DNA of 64,000 nt from QHVT01 sp036399015. GTDB lineage: Bacteria; Acidobacteriota; Thermoanaerobaculia; Gp7-AA8. Numbering within the stretch: the stretch's first letter is position 1; each line of letters opens with the position of its first letter. The stretch covers positions 1-64,000 of the forward strand of contig DASWNW010000080.1 of assembly GCA_036399015.1 (NCBI GenBank), written 5' to 3'. Position numbers and translations under genes: made by a program. Of this stretch, positions 36,106-45,264 are shown piece by piece. The notes below the pieces were generated by a model. The model did not search any database. It saw only the letters and a program-made list of their open reading frames with translations, and was not told the DNA's origin.

Positions 36106-36345
36106 TGCTTTTTTCTCTTCAGGGGCGAAACACACGCGTACCGGCGGCTGCCGTCGATACGCGCACACCTCCTGTTGGAGGAGGTGATACTGGTTCAGTT
36201 TTATGTTTCCCGTTGCTCGGTCCGGAACCGCAGAACCTGTTCTGTGTTATCCGGTCGAGACGGAGCTACGGAAAGCTGCTGAGTTGGTGCTACGGGTGCT
36301 GCGAAGGCCCACGCCGGAGCGCGGGCCGGTGATTCTACACCGCTT
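36106..36345 (-). promoter_or_regulatory. rpsG-fusA intergenic leader with promoter candidate and SD/anti-SD hairpin
   Basis: TAGAAT (36337-36332, minus) could be a -10 for a fusA-tuf transcript; its -35 is poor. About 150 bases downstream the RNA contains CACCUCCU-ccaac-AGGAGGUG (36186-36166), a perfect 8 bp hairpin whose arms equal the 16S anti-Shine-Dalgarno and its complement. No start codon lies at normal distance after that AGGAGGUG. Confidence 0.45.
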
Positions 36346-36816
36346 TTACCAGCGGTAGTGAGCGAACGCCTTGTTGGCCTCGGCCATCTTGTGCGTGTCT
36401 TCACGCTTCTTGATGGCGTTGCCGCGGTTGTTCGCGGCATCGAGGATCTCTCCCGCCAGCTTGTCCTGCATCGTCTTCTCGCCGCGCGAGTTGGCGTACG
36501 AGATCAGCCAGCGGATCGCCAGGGCGGTGCGGCGCGTCGGACGCACCTCGATCGGCACCTGGTAGTTCGAACCGCCCACGCGGCGGCTCTTCACTTCGAG
36601 AGCCGGCTTCACGTTGTCGACGGCCTTCTTGAAGACCTTGAGCGGATCGTCCTTGGCGCGGTCCTCGACCTTCTTGAGGGCGCTGTAGAACACACGCTCG
36701 GCAACCGACTTCTTGCCGTGGGACATGAGCGAGTTGATGAACTTGGTGACGAGCTGGCTGTTGTAAACCGGATCCGGCAGGATCTCGCGCTTGGGAACTT
36801 CTCTGCGTCTCGGCAT
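36346..36816 (-). CDS. rpsG: 30S ribosomal protein S7
   Basis: 156 residues, standard length. MPRRREVPKREILPDPVYNSQLVTKFINSLM and the C-terminal KKREDTHKMAEANKAFAHYRW identify S7, which nucleates assembly of the 30S head. Nine bases separate it from rpsL. Confidence 0.98.
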   Translation of the reverse strand: MPRRREVPKREILPDPVYNSQLVTKFINSLMSHGKKSVAERVFYSALKKVEDRAKDDPLKVFKKAVDNVKPALEVKSRRVGGSNYQVPIEVRPTRRTALAIRWLISYANSRGEKTMQDKLAGEILDAANNRGNAIKKREDTHKMAEANKAFAHYRW

Positions 36817-36825
36817 CGTGAATCC

Positions 36826-37203
36826 TTACGCTTTCTTGGGTCGCTTCGCGCCGTACTTGGAACGGCTCTGGTTGCGCTTGGCGACGCCGACAGCGTCGAG
36901 CGTGCCGCGGATGACGTGGTAACGAACACCCGGCAGGTCCTTCACACGGCCGCCCCGGATGAGGACGATCGAGTGCTCCTGGAGGTTGTGACCCACACCC
37001 GGGATGTAGGTCGTCACTTCGACACCGTTGGTCAGGCGCACGCGGGCGACCTTACGGAGTGCGGAGTTCGGCTTCTTCGGGGTCGACGTGTACACGCGCG
37101 TGCAGACACCGCGCTTCTGCGGGCTCGACTGCAGCGCCGGCGACTTCGTCTTGTACTTGACGGCATCGCGGCCTCTGGCAACAAGCTGGTTGATGGTTGG
37201 CAT
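36826..37203 (-). CDS. rpsL: 30S ribosomal protein S12
   Basis: 125 residues. PTINQLVARGRDAVKYKTKSPAL, YTSTPKKPNSALRKVARVRLTNG and GRVKDLPGVRYHVIRGTLDA are present. The two lysines whose mutation gives streptomycin resistance elsewhere are wild type. First gene of the array, with AAGGA ahead of the ATG and a promoter about 70 bases upstream. Confidence 0.98.
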   Translation of the reverse strand: MPTINQLVARGRDAVKYKTKSPALQSSPQKRGVCTRVYTSTPKKPNSALRKVARVRLTNGVEVTTYIPGVGHNLQEHSIVLIRGGRVKDLPGVRYHVIRGTLDAVGVAKRNQSRSKYGAKRPKKA

Positions 37204-37271
37204 TCGCTAGACTTTCCTTCTGAAGACACGTACAGCTGCTGACAATTGGTCCCGGACGGGAAAACCCGCGC

Positions 37272-37301
37272 ACTGTACGCGGGGATTTTGGACTTTGTCA
37301 A
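37272..37301 (-). promoter_or_regulatory. rpsL (str operon) promoter
   Basis: On the minus strand TTGACA (37301-37296) is followed by an 18-base spacer and TACAGT (37277-37272). A 6 bp dyad, CCCGCG (37265-37270) / CGCGGG (37278-37283), is centred on the -10, which could be an operator or an early stem. Confidence 0.7.
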
Positions 37302-37333
37302 GCCCGGATCAGCCCTAACGCCCCCCTCCTACT

Positions 37334-38707
37334 TCATATTCCGGAACGGCTTACGAGGGGCTCGTACACCCGGAAACGCTCGACGTGAGCGCGCCAGACG
37401 GGCGTGCGGGTCTCGTACAAGAGGCGGTAGCGCTCCCGTAATTCCGGAGGCAGCCGGTGGACCGTCACAAACACCCACCGCCGCCCCCGAAGCTGCGTTT
37501 CGGCGCGTTCCAGCGCGGCCGCGAGCGGCAGGCGCGACTGTTTGCCATCCTCCAGCCGCCACCGCGGATACGTTCCATAGGCTTCAGCGGCGGGGTACCA
37601 GAGCTTCTTCTCGGGAAGGTAGACGAGGAAAGAGCTGAAGGAGGGGACCGGATGCGCCACCAGCTCGGCGCGGTCGAGACCGCTCGAGCGGAGGAACTCC
37701 GCCAGCTCGCGGCTGCCGGAGTAGGCGTACCTCGCCTCGTCATCCCACGCGCGGGCGGCGGGGAACATCGAGTACGTCAGCGCCACGGCCAGCGCACCCG
37801 TCACCCAGAGCCCGCCGCGCCAGGGCCCGTACGCCCGGGCAAGCCAGACAGCCGCAACCGTCACGAGCAGCAGGATTCCGGCATGCCTGAGGCCGCCCAT
37901 CCAGAGGAACACGTTGATGAGCATGAGGGCCCCGGCCGTGCTCCAGAAGAACAGCAGCGCCGGCCAGGAGCGGCTGATGGCGAAGGTGACGAGCGCGAGC
38001 ACGGCCAGAGCGGGCACGATCGCGTCCCCCGGCCGGGCGTCGGCGAAGAAGGCGCTGGAGAGCGCATACCAGACCGTCTCGAGTTGCGGGATGTTCGGGC
38101 TGCGCCCCGGCCCACCGCGCGGCCAGAGCTGTGCGGCCGCCAGGATTCCGCCGAGGAGCATCACCACCGTCTGACGGCTGACCCGGCGCTGCTCCAGCAG
38201 CAGCACCAGCCCGGCAATCGCGGCGGTGACCAGCCCATGCACGGTGGTGTTCGCCAGGAGCGCGATCGCGACGGCCAGCCGTATCGGCTTCTCTTCACGC
38301 TCCTGCCAGGCTGCCGCCATCGCGAACGTGAGGAGCATCTGCAGCCCGTAGGGTCGCGCGTTCACCGCGTACTCGAACGCGGGGTAGTACGAGAAGGGGA
38401 AGAGCACCCGCAGGAGCAGCGGCAGCTCGCGGGCTCGCAGCACGAGCAGCACCGCGAGCCACACCCACACCAGGTTCAGCAGTTGCTGCACAAAGTACGG
38501 CGCCCCCGCACGGGCAAACGGCCACAGCGTCGCCTCGAACAGCAGCGGCGCGCCGCGATGCGCCGCCACCCGAACGATGGTCGAGACGTCCGCGTCGCGG
38601 ACCAGGAGCCACGTGTCGGTCTCGTCCACCCACGCCTCATGGTGGAACGCGGCCCAGCCGGTGATCGCGACGTGCAGGAGGAAGACGACGCCGAGCGCCC
38701 ACCGCAT
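37334..38707 (-). CDS. Polytopic GT-C-like glycosyltransferase (paralogue of the upstream gene)
   Basis: 457 residues with about ten transmembrane helices and a soluble C-terminal ~130 residues. The first extracytoplasmic loop carries HHEAWVDETDTWLLVRDAD; a paired Asp-Glu there is typical of lipid-phosphosugar-dependent GT-C enzymes. Highly similar to the adjacent upstream gene (shared FEYAV...RPYGLQMLLTFAMA and WMGGLRHAG), so they are a tandem duplication. ATG 38707 overlaps the upstream stop. Likely transfers a sugar on the outer face of the membrane; the acceptor is unknown. Confidence 0.75.
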   Translation of the reverse strand: MRWALGVVFLLHVAITGWAAFHHEAWVDETDTWLLVRDADVSTIVRVAAHRGAPLLFEATLWPFARAGAPYFVQQLLNLVWVWLAVLLVLRARELPLLLRVLFPFSYYPAFEYAVNARPYGLQMLLTFAMAAAWQEREEKPIRLAVAIALLANTTVHGLVTAAIAGLVLLLEQRRVSRQTVVMLLGGILAAAQLWPRGGPGRSPNIPQLETVWYALSSAFFADARPGDAIVPALAVLALVTFAISRSWPALLFFWSTAGALMLINVFLWMGGLRHAGILLLVTVAAVWLARAYGPWRGGLWVTGALAVALTYSMFPAARAWDDEARYAYSGSRELAEFLRSSGLDRAELVAHPVPSFSSFLVYLPEKKLWYPAAEAYGTYPRWRLEDGKQSRLPLAAALERAETQLRGRRWVFVTVHRLPPELRERYRLLYETRTPVWRAHVERFRVYEPLVSRSGI

Positions 38708-40095
38708 CACGGGGTCCCCGCGCCTCGGAGCGGCTCGTACACCCGGTACCGCTCCGCCCTCATCCTCCAGATCTTCACGCCCGACTTGAACAGCAGGCGG
38801 TAGTTCTGCCGCTCCGCCTCCGGCAGCTCCCCATGCGTGAGCAGCACCCACCGGCGTCCCCTGAGTTGCGCGTGCGCCTGCCGCAGCACCGTCTCGAGCG
38901 GCACCCTCGACCGGTCGTAGTCCTGTCGGTCCCACTGGGCGTAGGTTCCGTACGCCCCGGCAGCCGGATACCAGATCTTCACACCCGGCAGGTAGACGAG
39001 CGGCGAGGTCCAGAACGGCGAGTGCGCCACGAGGACCGCGTTCCGGTCGAGACCGCTCGTGCGGACGTAGTCGGCGAACTCCCGGCTGCCGGAGAACGCG
39101 TACCGCGTCTCGTCGGCCCAGGCGTGGTACGCCGGCACGATCGAGTACGCGAGCGCCACCGCCAGCGCGGCCATCATCACCCGCTCGCGACGGTAGGGAC
39201 CGTACGCGTCAGCGATCCAGATCGCGGCGATGGTGACGATCAGCAGCAAGCCCGCATGCCGCAGGCCGCCCATCCAGATGAAGACGTAAATCAGCATGGC
39301 CGCGGTGCCGGCGGCGAGGAGGAAAGCCACCGGCTGCCAGCTCCTGCTGATGCCGTAGACGACCAGCCCCAGCACGATCAGGGCGGGACCGATCGCATCC
39401 TCGATCCGGGCGTCGGGAAAGAACATGCTGGCGAGCGTGAACCAGACGGTGTCGAGCTGGACGAGCGAGTAGACGTCCTGCGCCCCCTCGCGCGGCCAGA
39501 GCTGCGCGACCGAGACGAGCCCGCCCAGGAGCATCACCACGACCGGCCGCCACCCGATCCGCTCCCAGAGCAGGATCGCTCCCGCGACCGCGGCCGTGAT
39601 CAGGCCGAGAACGGTGGTGTTCGCCAGGAGCGCCACCAGAAGCGCCAAACGTAGCGGCCGCGCCCGCCGCTCGCGCCACGCCTCCGCCATCGCGAACGTC
39701 AGCAGCATCTGCAGCCCGTACGGGCGGGGGATCACCGCGTACTCGAACGCCGGGTAGTACCCGAACGCGAACAGGATCTTCACCACGGCGGGGAACGCAC
39801 GCGAACGGAGCATGAGCGCCACCGCGAGCCATACATAGACGAGGTTGAGAAGCTGCTGCGCGAGATAGGGTGCTCCGAGGCGGGCGAACGGCCAGACCGT
39901 CGTCTCGAACAGGAGAGGAACGCCTCGCCCCGAGGCGGCCCGGAGGATGGACGCCGCGTCGGCGTCCCGCATCAGGAGCCACGGATCGCCTTCGTCCGCC
40001 CAGACCTCGTGATGCAACGCCGTCCAGAGGGTGATGGCGGCGTGCAGCACGAACGCGGCCGCGAGGACGCCGCGCCGCTCTAGAAGTCGACCCAC
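38707..40095 (-). CDS. Polytopic GT-C-like glycosyltransferase
   Basis: 462 residues, again about ten helices plus a soluble C-terminal domain. Loop 1 has HHEVWADEGDPWLLMRDAD with the Asp-Glu pair. The start is GTG 40095, 16 bases inside the end of the ornithine cyclodeaminase-like gene; no better start is available. It probably shares a transcript with that gene and with its downstream paralogue. Substrate unknown. Confidence 0.75.
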   Translation of the reverse strand: MGRLLERRGVLAAAFVLHAAITLWTALHHEVWADEGDPWLLMRDADAASILRAASGRGVPLLFETTVWPFARLGAPYLAQQLLNLVYVWLAVALMLRSRAFPAVVKILFAFGYYPAFEYAVIPRPYGLQMLLTFAMAEAWRERRARPLRLALLVALLANTTVLGLITAAVAGAILLWERIGWRPVVVMLLGGLVSVAQLWPREGAQDVYSLVQLDTVWFTLASMFFPDARIEDAIGPALIVLGLVVYGISRSWQPVAFLLAAGTAAMLIYVFIWMGGLRHAGLLLIVTIAAIWIADAYGPYRRERVMMAALAVALAYSIVPAYHAWADETRYAFSGSREFADYVRTSGLDRNAVLVAHSPFWTSPLVYLPGVKIWYPAAGAYGTYAQWDRQDYDRSRVPLETVLRQAHAQLRGRRWVLLTHGELPEAERQNYRLLFKSGVKIWRMRAERYRVYEPLRGAGTP

Positions 40096-41015
40096 GTCCC
40101 CTGCCCCGCCGCGCGCGCGGCGTCATAGACGAACGCGGCTGCGGCGAGATCCTCGATGGCCAGCCCCAGCGACTTGAAGAGCGTGATCTCGTCCGGCGAA
40201 CGCCGGCCGGCCGCCGATCCGGTGAGGAGCTCCCCCAACTCGGCGCGGATGTGCTCCGGCCCGCCAATCGCCCCCTCCCGCAGCGCGAAGAGGTAGTCGC
40301 CCGACTCGTTCACGGTCGACTCGCGCCGGTCGACGAAGAGCGACGCGGCGGCGACGAGGCCACTCTCCAGCTCGCGCGCGGCGGCGATGCTCGAACCGAC
40401 GGCGTTGATGTGCGCTCCCGGCGAGACCCATTCGCGCTTCAGCACCGGGTCGCGCGAGCTCGTCGCCGTGACGATGATGTCCGCCCCCCGCACCGCCGCC
40501 TCCGCGCTCTTCGCCGTCCCCGACGACCGGCTGTAGGTGCGGATCTCCCGGATGTTCCGGACCAGAGGAATGGCCGCGAGATGCGACTTCGCCTGGACGC
40601 CGCCGCCGAGAATCGCCAGCACCGACGCGTCCTCTCGGGCGAGCAGCCGCGTCGCAACGGCGGATACGGCCGCGGTCCGGATGGCGGTGATGGCCGACGC
40701 GTTGACGAACGCGAGCGGCTCTCCGGTTTCACCGCTGTGCAGGATCACCGCCCCGATGTGCGTGTCGAGGCCTCGCTTCGGGTTCTCCGGGAAGACGCAG
40801 ACTTCCTTGAGCGCGTAGTACGCCCGTTCGCCGCCGCGCCAGGCCGGCATGAGGCCCAGGAGCCCGGGGGCGCCCGGCGCGCGGATCGCCTGCCGCAGCG
40901 GGTTGTGCACCTCGCCGCGCGCGAGCGCCGCGAGAGCGTCCGCCATGATCTCGATGCAGCGCTCCATCGGCAGGAGCGCCTCCACCTCGTGCTCGGAGAG
41001 GACCAGGACCTTCAC
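40080..41015 (-). CDS. Ornithine cyclodeaminase / mu-crystallin family dehydrogenase
   Basis: 311 residues. The N-terminal dimerisation part has the Lys of YYALKEVCVF, and the Rossmann segment ILGGGVQAKSHLAAI carries the family GxGxQA pattern. Members reduce imines or deaminate ornithine, alanine or related amino acids, and residue-level evidence does not separate these. The start is GTG 41015, 8 bases after a TACACT box, pointing to its own leaderless promoter despite following a GT-C gene by only 15 bases. Relation to the glycan genes is unclear. Confidence 0.8.
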   Translation of the reverse strand: MKVLVLSEHEVEALLPMERCIEIMADALAALARGEVHNPLRQAIRAPGAPGLLGLMPAWRGGERAYYALKEVCVFPENPKRGLDTHIGAVILHSGETGEPLAFVNASAITAIRTAAVSAVATRLLAREDASVLAILGGGVQAKSHLAAIPLVRNIREIRTYSRSSGTAKSAEAAVRGADIIVTATSSRDPVLKREWVSPGAHINAVGSSIAAARELESGLVAAASLFVDRRESTVNESGDYLFALREGAIGGPEHIRAELGELLTGSAAGRRSPDEITLFKSLGLAIEDLAAAAFVYDAARAAGQGTWVDF

Positions 41016-41023
41016 CGCGCGCC

Positions 41024-41029
41024 AGTGTA
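41024..41029 (-). promoter_or_regulatory. TACACT -10 box, 8 bases before the GTG at 41015
   Basis: Lies entirely in the 15-base gap after the upstream stop. Spacing matches the other start-proximal boxes. Confidence 0.4.
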
Positions 41030-41030
41030 C

Positions 41031-42785
41031 TTAGAAAACGAACGGGTCCGCGGGCGCGAGGGCGAGCGTTTGTACGCCGTGCGGCACGAGGAGGATGCCG
41101 GCGCGCCGCTCCGGCCGCGCGATCAGCTCGACCTTCGAGCCTTTCCGCAGCGTGAGCGTACGGACGCCGTGCGGCTGCGGAACGCCATCGATCGTCCACT
41201 GCAACGCTTCGCCCGGCAGCGCCGGCAACTGCCGCAACGGGATCGCGTATCCCGGCGCATGTCCCCCCCGTACCTCGGCATACGCCAGCGGGTTCGTGAG
41301 CCACGGATGCGTCGCGAGCGCCGTGCTTGCGTAGACGTCGAACTTCCCCGCCCGCGGCGCGACCCAGAGCAGCCGCTCCGGCCGCGGCCCGGCCAGCGCG
41401 CTCATTCCCGGCACCCAGAGGTCGCGGAACAGCGGCACGTAGTGCATCGTCGCGTACCGCGCCAGCCGCGGGAACTCTCGCAGGTAGACCCGCAGCCGGT
41501 AGTCGGCCACGATCGCGGCAGGCGGCTGCGCCGCCATCTCACGCGCGTCGTACGGCTCGATCAGCCGCCGCTCGGCCATCATGCGGACGCCGGTGGTCAG
41601 GAACCAGTAGCGATATGCCGGCTCACGCCGCAACGCGAACCCCGCCCCGTCGAAGACCGTCTCTCCCGGCTGCGTCACCCGATCGACGGTGGTCATGACC
41701 TCGTCCTGGTAATCGCTCTTGACGCCGAACGCCGGCACCACCTGCATGACGAAGATCGCCAGCGACGTCGCGGCGATCAGGGCGGCGACAGCCTGCCAGT
41801 GCGCACGCATTCGATCGAGCGCCAGCGCTACCAATGGCAGCAGCAGCAGCCAGGCTCCCTGGAAGTGATAGTCGTACTGCACTTCCATCGCCGCGACCGT
41901 GGCAACGCTCGCGATCGCCAGCAACGCGAGGAACTGTAGCGGCCCCGGCGTGCGGATCCGGCGCAACGCGAGGATCACCCCCGCGACCGCCGCGCTCCAG
42001 AACGCGGTTCCGGCGGCGTCGAGCGCCCACAGCGGCAGGAGGAACGCGTCGAAGAACGTGTCCACCTCCAGCAGCGTGGCCGAGGCGACGTTGTAGCGGA
42101 GGATGCTGTCGAGGAACTTCGTCCAGGCGCCGGTCAGCGCCAGATACCCGACGAACGCCGCCGCCACGATCGCTACCCCTGGTGCCATCCAGAGAGCGCG
42201 GGCGTTCCACCGCCACCGCCGCTCCTCGGAGCGCCAGAACAGCGCCAGCAAGGCGGTGAACACCACCAGCGGCGCGAGCCGCATGTTCGCCAGCACGGCC
42301 GCGGACATCAGCGCCCCGAAGCCGATCCAGCGCAGCGGCGTCGCGCCGAACGCCACCAGCGCCACCGCGGCGAGATAGGCGAGATTCCCCGGCACGTCGA
42401 CGCGGTACTCGACCGCCCTTCGGACAAACGTCGCGCTCGCGAGCAGCAGCACCAGTGCCGGCCAGATGGCGACGCGCTCCCGCCGCGCGAGCCGCGCCAG
42501 CAGCACGAAGAGCGCGATCCACAACGCAAGCTGCGCCCACCGCATCGCCACGATCGACTCGACACCCGCGCCGTTCGCGAACAGCCGCGCCACAGGCGCG
42601 AAGACGATCCACTGCAGCGGGGTGTGATGCTCCCAGAAGTCGCGGAACGGCACCTTCCCCTCGCCGATCCAGCGCGTGGCGCGGAAGAATTCGATCTCGT
42701 CCGGCGCGACCGCCGCGCCGCGATGCACGAGCGCCGCGGCCCAGATCGCCGCGAGCGCGAACAGCGCGAGCCACACTCTCCTCAT
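41031..42785 (-). CDS. Polytopic GT-C-like glycosyltransferase with EHHTP motif
   Basis: 584 residues. About ten to twelve helices cover residues 1-350, followed by a ~230-residue soluble domain. Loop 1 reads APDEIEFFRATRW...GEGKVPFRDFWEHHTPLQW, shared almost word for word with the GT-C protein encoded at 46419-48170, so the two form a subfamily. The Asp-Glu of loop 1 is present. The C-terminal domain contains LFRDLWVPGMSA, also shared. Probably adds a sugar to a lipid-linked glycan or surface protein. Confidence 0.75.
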   Translation of the reverse strand: MRRVWLALFALAAIWAAALVHRGAAVAPDEIEFFRATRWIGEGKVPFRDFWEHHTPLQWIVFAPVARLFANGAGVESIVAMRWAQLALWIALFVLLARLARRERVAIWPALVLLLASATFVRRAVEYRVDVPGNLAYLAAVALVAFGATPLRWIGFGALMSAAVLANMRLAPLVVFTALLALFWRSEERRWRWNARALWMAPGVAIVAAAFVGYLALTGAWTKFLDSILRYNVASATLLEVDTFFDAFLLPLWALDAAGTAFWSAAVAGVILALRRIRTPGPLQFLALLAIASVATVAAMEVQYDYHFQGAWLLLLPLVALALDRMRAHWQAVAALIAATSLAIFVMQVVPAFGVKSDYQDEVMTTVDRVTQPGETVFDGAGFALRREPAYRYWFLTTGVRMMAERRLIEPYDAREMAAQPPAAIVADYRLRVYLREFPRLARYATMHYVPLFRDLWVPGMSALAGPRPERLLWVAPRAGKFDVYASTALATHPWLTNPLAYAEVRGGHAPGYAIPLRQLPALPGEALQWTIDGVPQPHGVRTLTLRKGSKVELIARPERRAGILLVPHGVQTLALAPADPFVF

Positions 42786-42832
42786 CGCCGCCCCGCGGCG
42801 TACGGAAAGTACTGCTCCTCACGCGAAGTCAT

Positions 42833-43198
42833 TTACGTCGCGTCGCGATGCACCGTATCCATCGAGAACGCCGGGAGGCACACCGCCACGTACTCCGCCC
42901 CCTCGGGGGCAGGCGTCGAGTACTGCACCCACTCCCCTTTGTGAACGATCACTCCCTGCCCCTCCTGCACGTCGGTCGCGCCTTCGCGGGTCGTGACGCG
43001 CAGCGTGCCGCGCAGGACCAGCGTGTACTCGTCGAACTCCGGCGTCTGCCCCGGCTCTACCCAGCCGCTGGGGCTTCTCATCCGCGCGATCGAGACGTCG
43101 CTCGTGCCGGAGTTCACCCGCCCGAAGTACTCCTCGATGATCTTCGGCTTGTTGCCGGCCGCCTGGACGATCGTCGGTTGCTGAATGTGAGTCGGCAT
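42833..43198 (-). CDS. Cupin-domain protein
   Basis: 121 residues forming one cupin barrel. Motif 1 is degenerate (EFDEYTLVLRGTLRV, with Glu but no paired His); motif 2 has VIVHKGEWVQYSTPAPEGAEYVAVCLP. It may bind a sugar or small ligand rather than catalyse, and could act as an epimerase-like or sensor module in the glycan locus. The ATG at 43198 is chosen because a TAGAAT box lies 8 bases upstream; an upstream in-frame start would overlap the DUF4186 gene. Confidence 0.7.
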   Translation of the reverse strand: MPTHIQQPTIVQAAGNKPKIIEEYFGRVNSGTSDVSIARMRSPSGWVEPGQTPEFDEYTLVLRGTLRVTTREGATDVQEGQGVIVHKGEWVQYSTPAPEGAEYVAVCLPAFSMDTVHRDAT

Positions 43199-43206
43199 GG
43201 CCGCGC

Positions 43207-43212
43207 ATTCTA
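43207..43212 (-). promoter_or_regulatory. TAGAAT -10 box, 8 bases before the cupin ATG
   Basis: Its first three bases are also the TAG stop of the DUF4186 gene, so promoter and stop codon coincide. Confidence 0.4.
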
Positions 43213-43560
43213 CCCGGACGAGCTCAGCCACCGCTCGAGCGCGGCAAGCAGGTGGCGGAGCTCCTCGTCCGTCAACGCATGCCCCTTCTCAATCCCGTAG
43301 GTCCTGGCGATGCATCCACGGCAGCAGGTACCGGTGGCGTGCTGCGCGACGAAGACCGGGTGGTTCCGCCACGGCGTCTGCCGCCCGTCGTTCGGGATCA
43401 CCTCGGGAGCGACGCGCTTGCGAAGGATCTCCTCCGCCTGCTTCATCACATGCGGCAGCCCCCACGTCTGCAGGTACGCCAGCTCGCGCCCCTGCAGGCG
43501 GAACTTGCGCCGGAAGGAGGAGCGGGCGAGGCGGCCGAACGCCTCATCGAGTCCGATCAT
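43210..43560 (-). CDS. DUF4186 family protein
   Basis: 116 residues beginning MIGLDEAFGRLARSSFRRKF. The C-terminal part carries PWRNHPVFVAQHATGTCCRGCIARTYGI: two adjacent Cys plus a third in CCRGC and nearby His, likely a metal site. The family has no established function. Its ATG overlaps the stop of the upstream GT-C gene (ATGA), so it is co-translated with it. Confidence 0.75.
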   Translation of the reverse strand: MIGLDEAFGRLARSSFRRKFRLQGRELAYLQTWGLPHVMKQAEEILRKRVAPEVIPNDGRQTPWRNHPVFVAQHATGTCCRGCIARTYGIEKGHALTDEELRHLLAALERWLSSSG

Positions 43561-45257
43561 CGCGTGGCGACGGTGAAGCGGCCGATCTCGGTGCGCTTCG
43601 GATAGTGCGCGTCGATCCAGGCGGCGAGCCGCGGCACGCGCTGCGGGTTCGGCACGCCGTCGAAGACCGCGATCACGGGGTCGCCGCCGAGGATCACCGC
43701 CACCGGCGGCTCCTTCCGGAGCGCCGTCATCGTCTCGGCGAGGAGAGCGGGAGCGGAGAGCATCGGCACGTCGAAACAGCGTGCGGCCGGCTTCCGTTTC
43801 AGCATCATGTAGAGCGCCCGCTCGTTCGAGAAGTCGAAGATCGTCCCCGGCCCGAGGGAGTCGACGTATTGCTTCAGCGTCGCGAGCTGCGTCGCATTGT
43901 CTTCGGTGGTGTAGATGCCGCGTGCAAGTGGATGCGGGACCAGGCCGTCGTGACGCTGCCGCGCCGCCCATTGCGAAGCCAGCTTCGCTCCCGCGCCGAG
44001 GTTCTGCGGCACCTCGAAGTAGAAAACGGAGGCGATCGCCAGCACCGCGACCGCGATCCGGCTGCGCAACGGCTCGAGCACGAACGCGACGAAGGCGACG
44101 CCGAGGAGCGGTACGGCGAAGCGGGTGTGGCTCCAGCTCACACGGCCGGCCGCCGTGCGAAACAGCAGGATCGAGAAGATCGCCACGATGGCGATGCGCG
44201 GATCGCGGCGCTTCACCGCCAGCGCGAGCAGAAACCCGTAGAAGACCGGCGGCACGTAGTAGCGCAGTCCATTGGCGGTGAACGGCTCAGGCGCCGGCAG
44301 TGCCCAGACGGCGTCGATCGCGCTGGGAACGATCACGTACGAGTCGACGAAGAACTGCCGCACGTCGGCACGGACGGCGAGGAGGATGACGAGCGGCGCC
44401 GCCGCCGCGATCGCGCCGAACAGCAGCACCCGCCGCCACGGCGGGCGGAGAATCAGCGTCGCCGCCGCAACGCCGCCGAGGGCATACGTGCCGACGTCGA
44501 GACTCCAGAGCACCCCCAGCGACGCGCTGAGATACGCCACCAGCAGCATATGCGGCTGCCTCACCCGCGCATAGCGGAGCATCGCCCAAACCGCCAGCAG
44601 CAGCGGCGCGAGCCGAAAGTAGGGGAACACCGGAATCCAGAATGCCGCGATTCCGCACAACGGCAACAACACCGCCGCCACGAGACCGGCCGTGGTGACC
44701 GTCAACTCCGCCGCAATCGGCACCAGGAGCGCGAGCGCCGCCGCATCGAGGAAGGTCTGCAGCCGCCGCGTATGCGGCAACCGCCCGCCAACTAGTGCGT
44801 CCAGACCGCCGTCGACGCCGAGCCCGTGCAGCAGAAACACCTCGCCGTATGGACGCTCGCCGTTCAGGAACAGCCACGCCGGCGTCAGGTGCTCCCCTTC
44901 GTGAAACGGGTCCATGTGCACGAACGGGTTGTCGTGGATGAACAGCATCGACACGAACACGAAGAGCGCGAGAGCGATCGTGATGCGGTATCGGGTGGCG
45001 GTTGTCCGCGGAGTGTCGCCCGGGCGAAACGTCCCGGACACCTGATCCCTGACACCCGACACCAGTGCGCCGCCGAACGCGCAAACCACCAGCGCCGCGA
45101 CCACGAAGTAATCCCACCCCTTCGGATACCCATGCACCGTCAGGACGCCGACGCCTCCGTCAGGCGCGGAGAAGAACTGCTTCAGGTGGGGCGCGAGGAG
45201 CGCCACGACCGCGGCGCCAACGACCGATCCGGCGGCCATGCGGCCGATGCGCGGCAT
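43557..45257 (-). CDS. Polytopic GT-C-like membrane protein
   Basis: 566 residues with roughly ten to twelve helices and a ~130-residue soluble end. The loop motif MDPFHEGEHLTPAWLFLNGERPYGEVFLLHGLG is the counterpart of the EHHTP motif in the neighbouring GT-C proteins. The start at 45257 is chosen because a TACAAT box lies exactly 7 bases upstream and overlaps the gmhA promoter. The longer frame is gmhA antisense. Probably a glycosyltransferase; substrate unknown. Confidence 0.7.
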   Translation of the reverse strand: MPRIGRMAAGSVVGAAVVALLAPHLKQFFSAPDGGVGVLTVHGYPKGWDYFVVAALVVCAFGGALVSGVRDQVSGTFRPGDTPRTTATRYRITIALALFVFVSMLFIHDNPFVHMDPFHEGEHLTPAWLFLNGERPYGEVFLLHGLGVDGGLDALVGGRLPHTRRLQTFLDAAALALLVPIAAELTVTTAGLVAAVLLPLCGIAAFWIPVFPYFRLAPLLLAVWAMLRYARVRQPHMLLVAYLSASLGVLWSLDVGTYALGGVAAATLILRPPWRRVLLFGAIAAAAPLVILLAVRADVRQFFVDSYVIVPSAIDAVWALPAPEPFTANGLRYYVPPVFYGFLLALAVKRRDPRIAIVAIFSILLFRTAAGRVSWSHTRFAVPLLGVAFVAFVLEPLRSRIAVAVLAIASVFYFEVPQNLGAGAKLASQWAARQRHDGLVPHPLARGIYTTEDNATQLATLKQYVDSLGPGTIFDFSNERALYMMLKRKPAARCFDVPMLSAPALLAETMTALRKEPPVAVILGGDPVIAVFDGVPNPQRVPRLAAWIDAHYPKRTEIGRFTVATR

Positions 45258-45264
45258 GGCGGCG

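Noticed and set aside
36166..36186. Upstream reading frame driven by the AGGAGGTG in the fusA leader
   Set aside because: The only start nearby is the GTG within the Shine-Dalgarno itself, and no ATG, GTG or TTG follows at usable distance.
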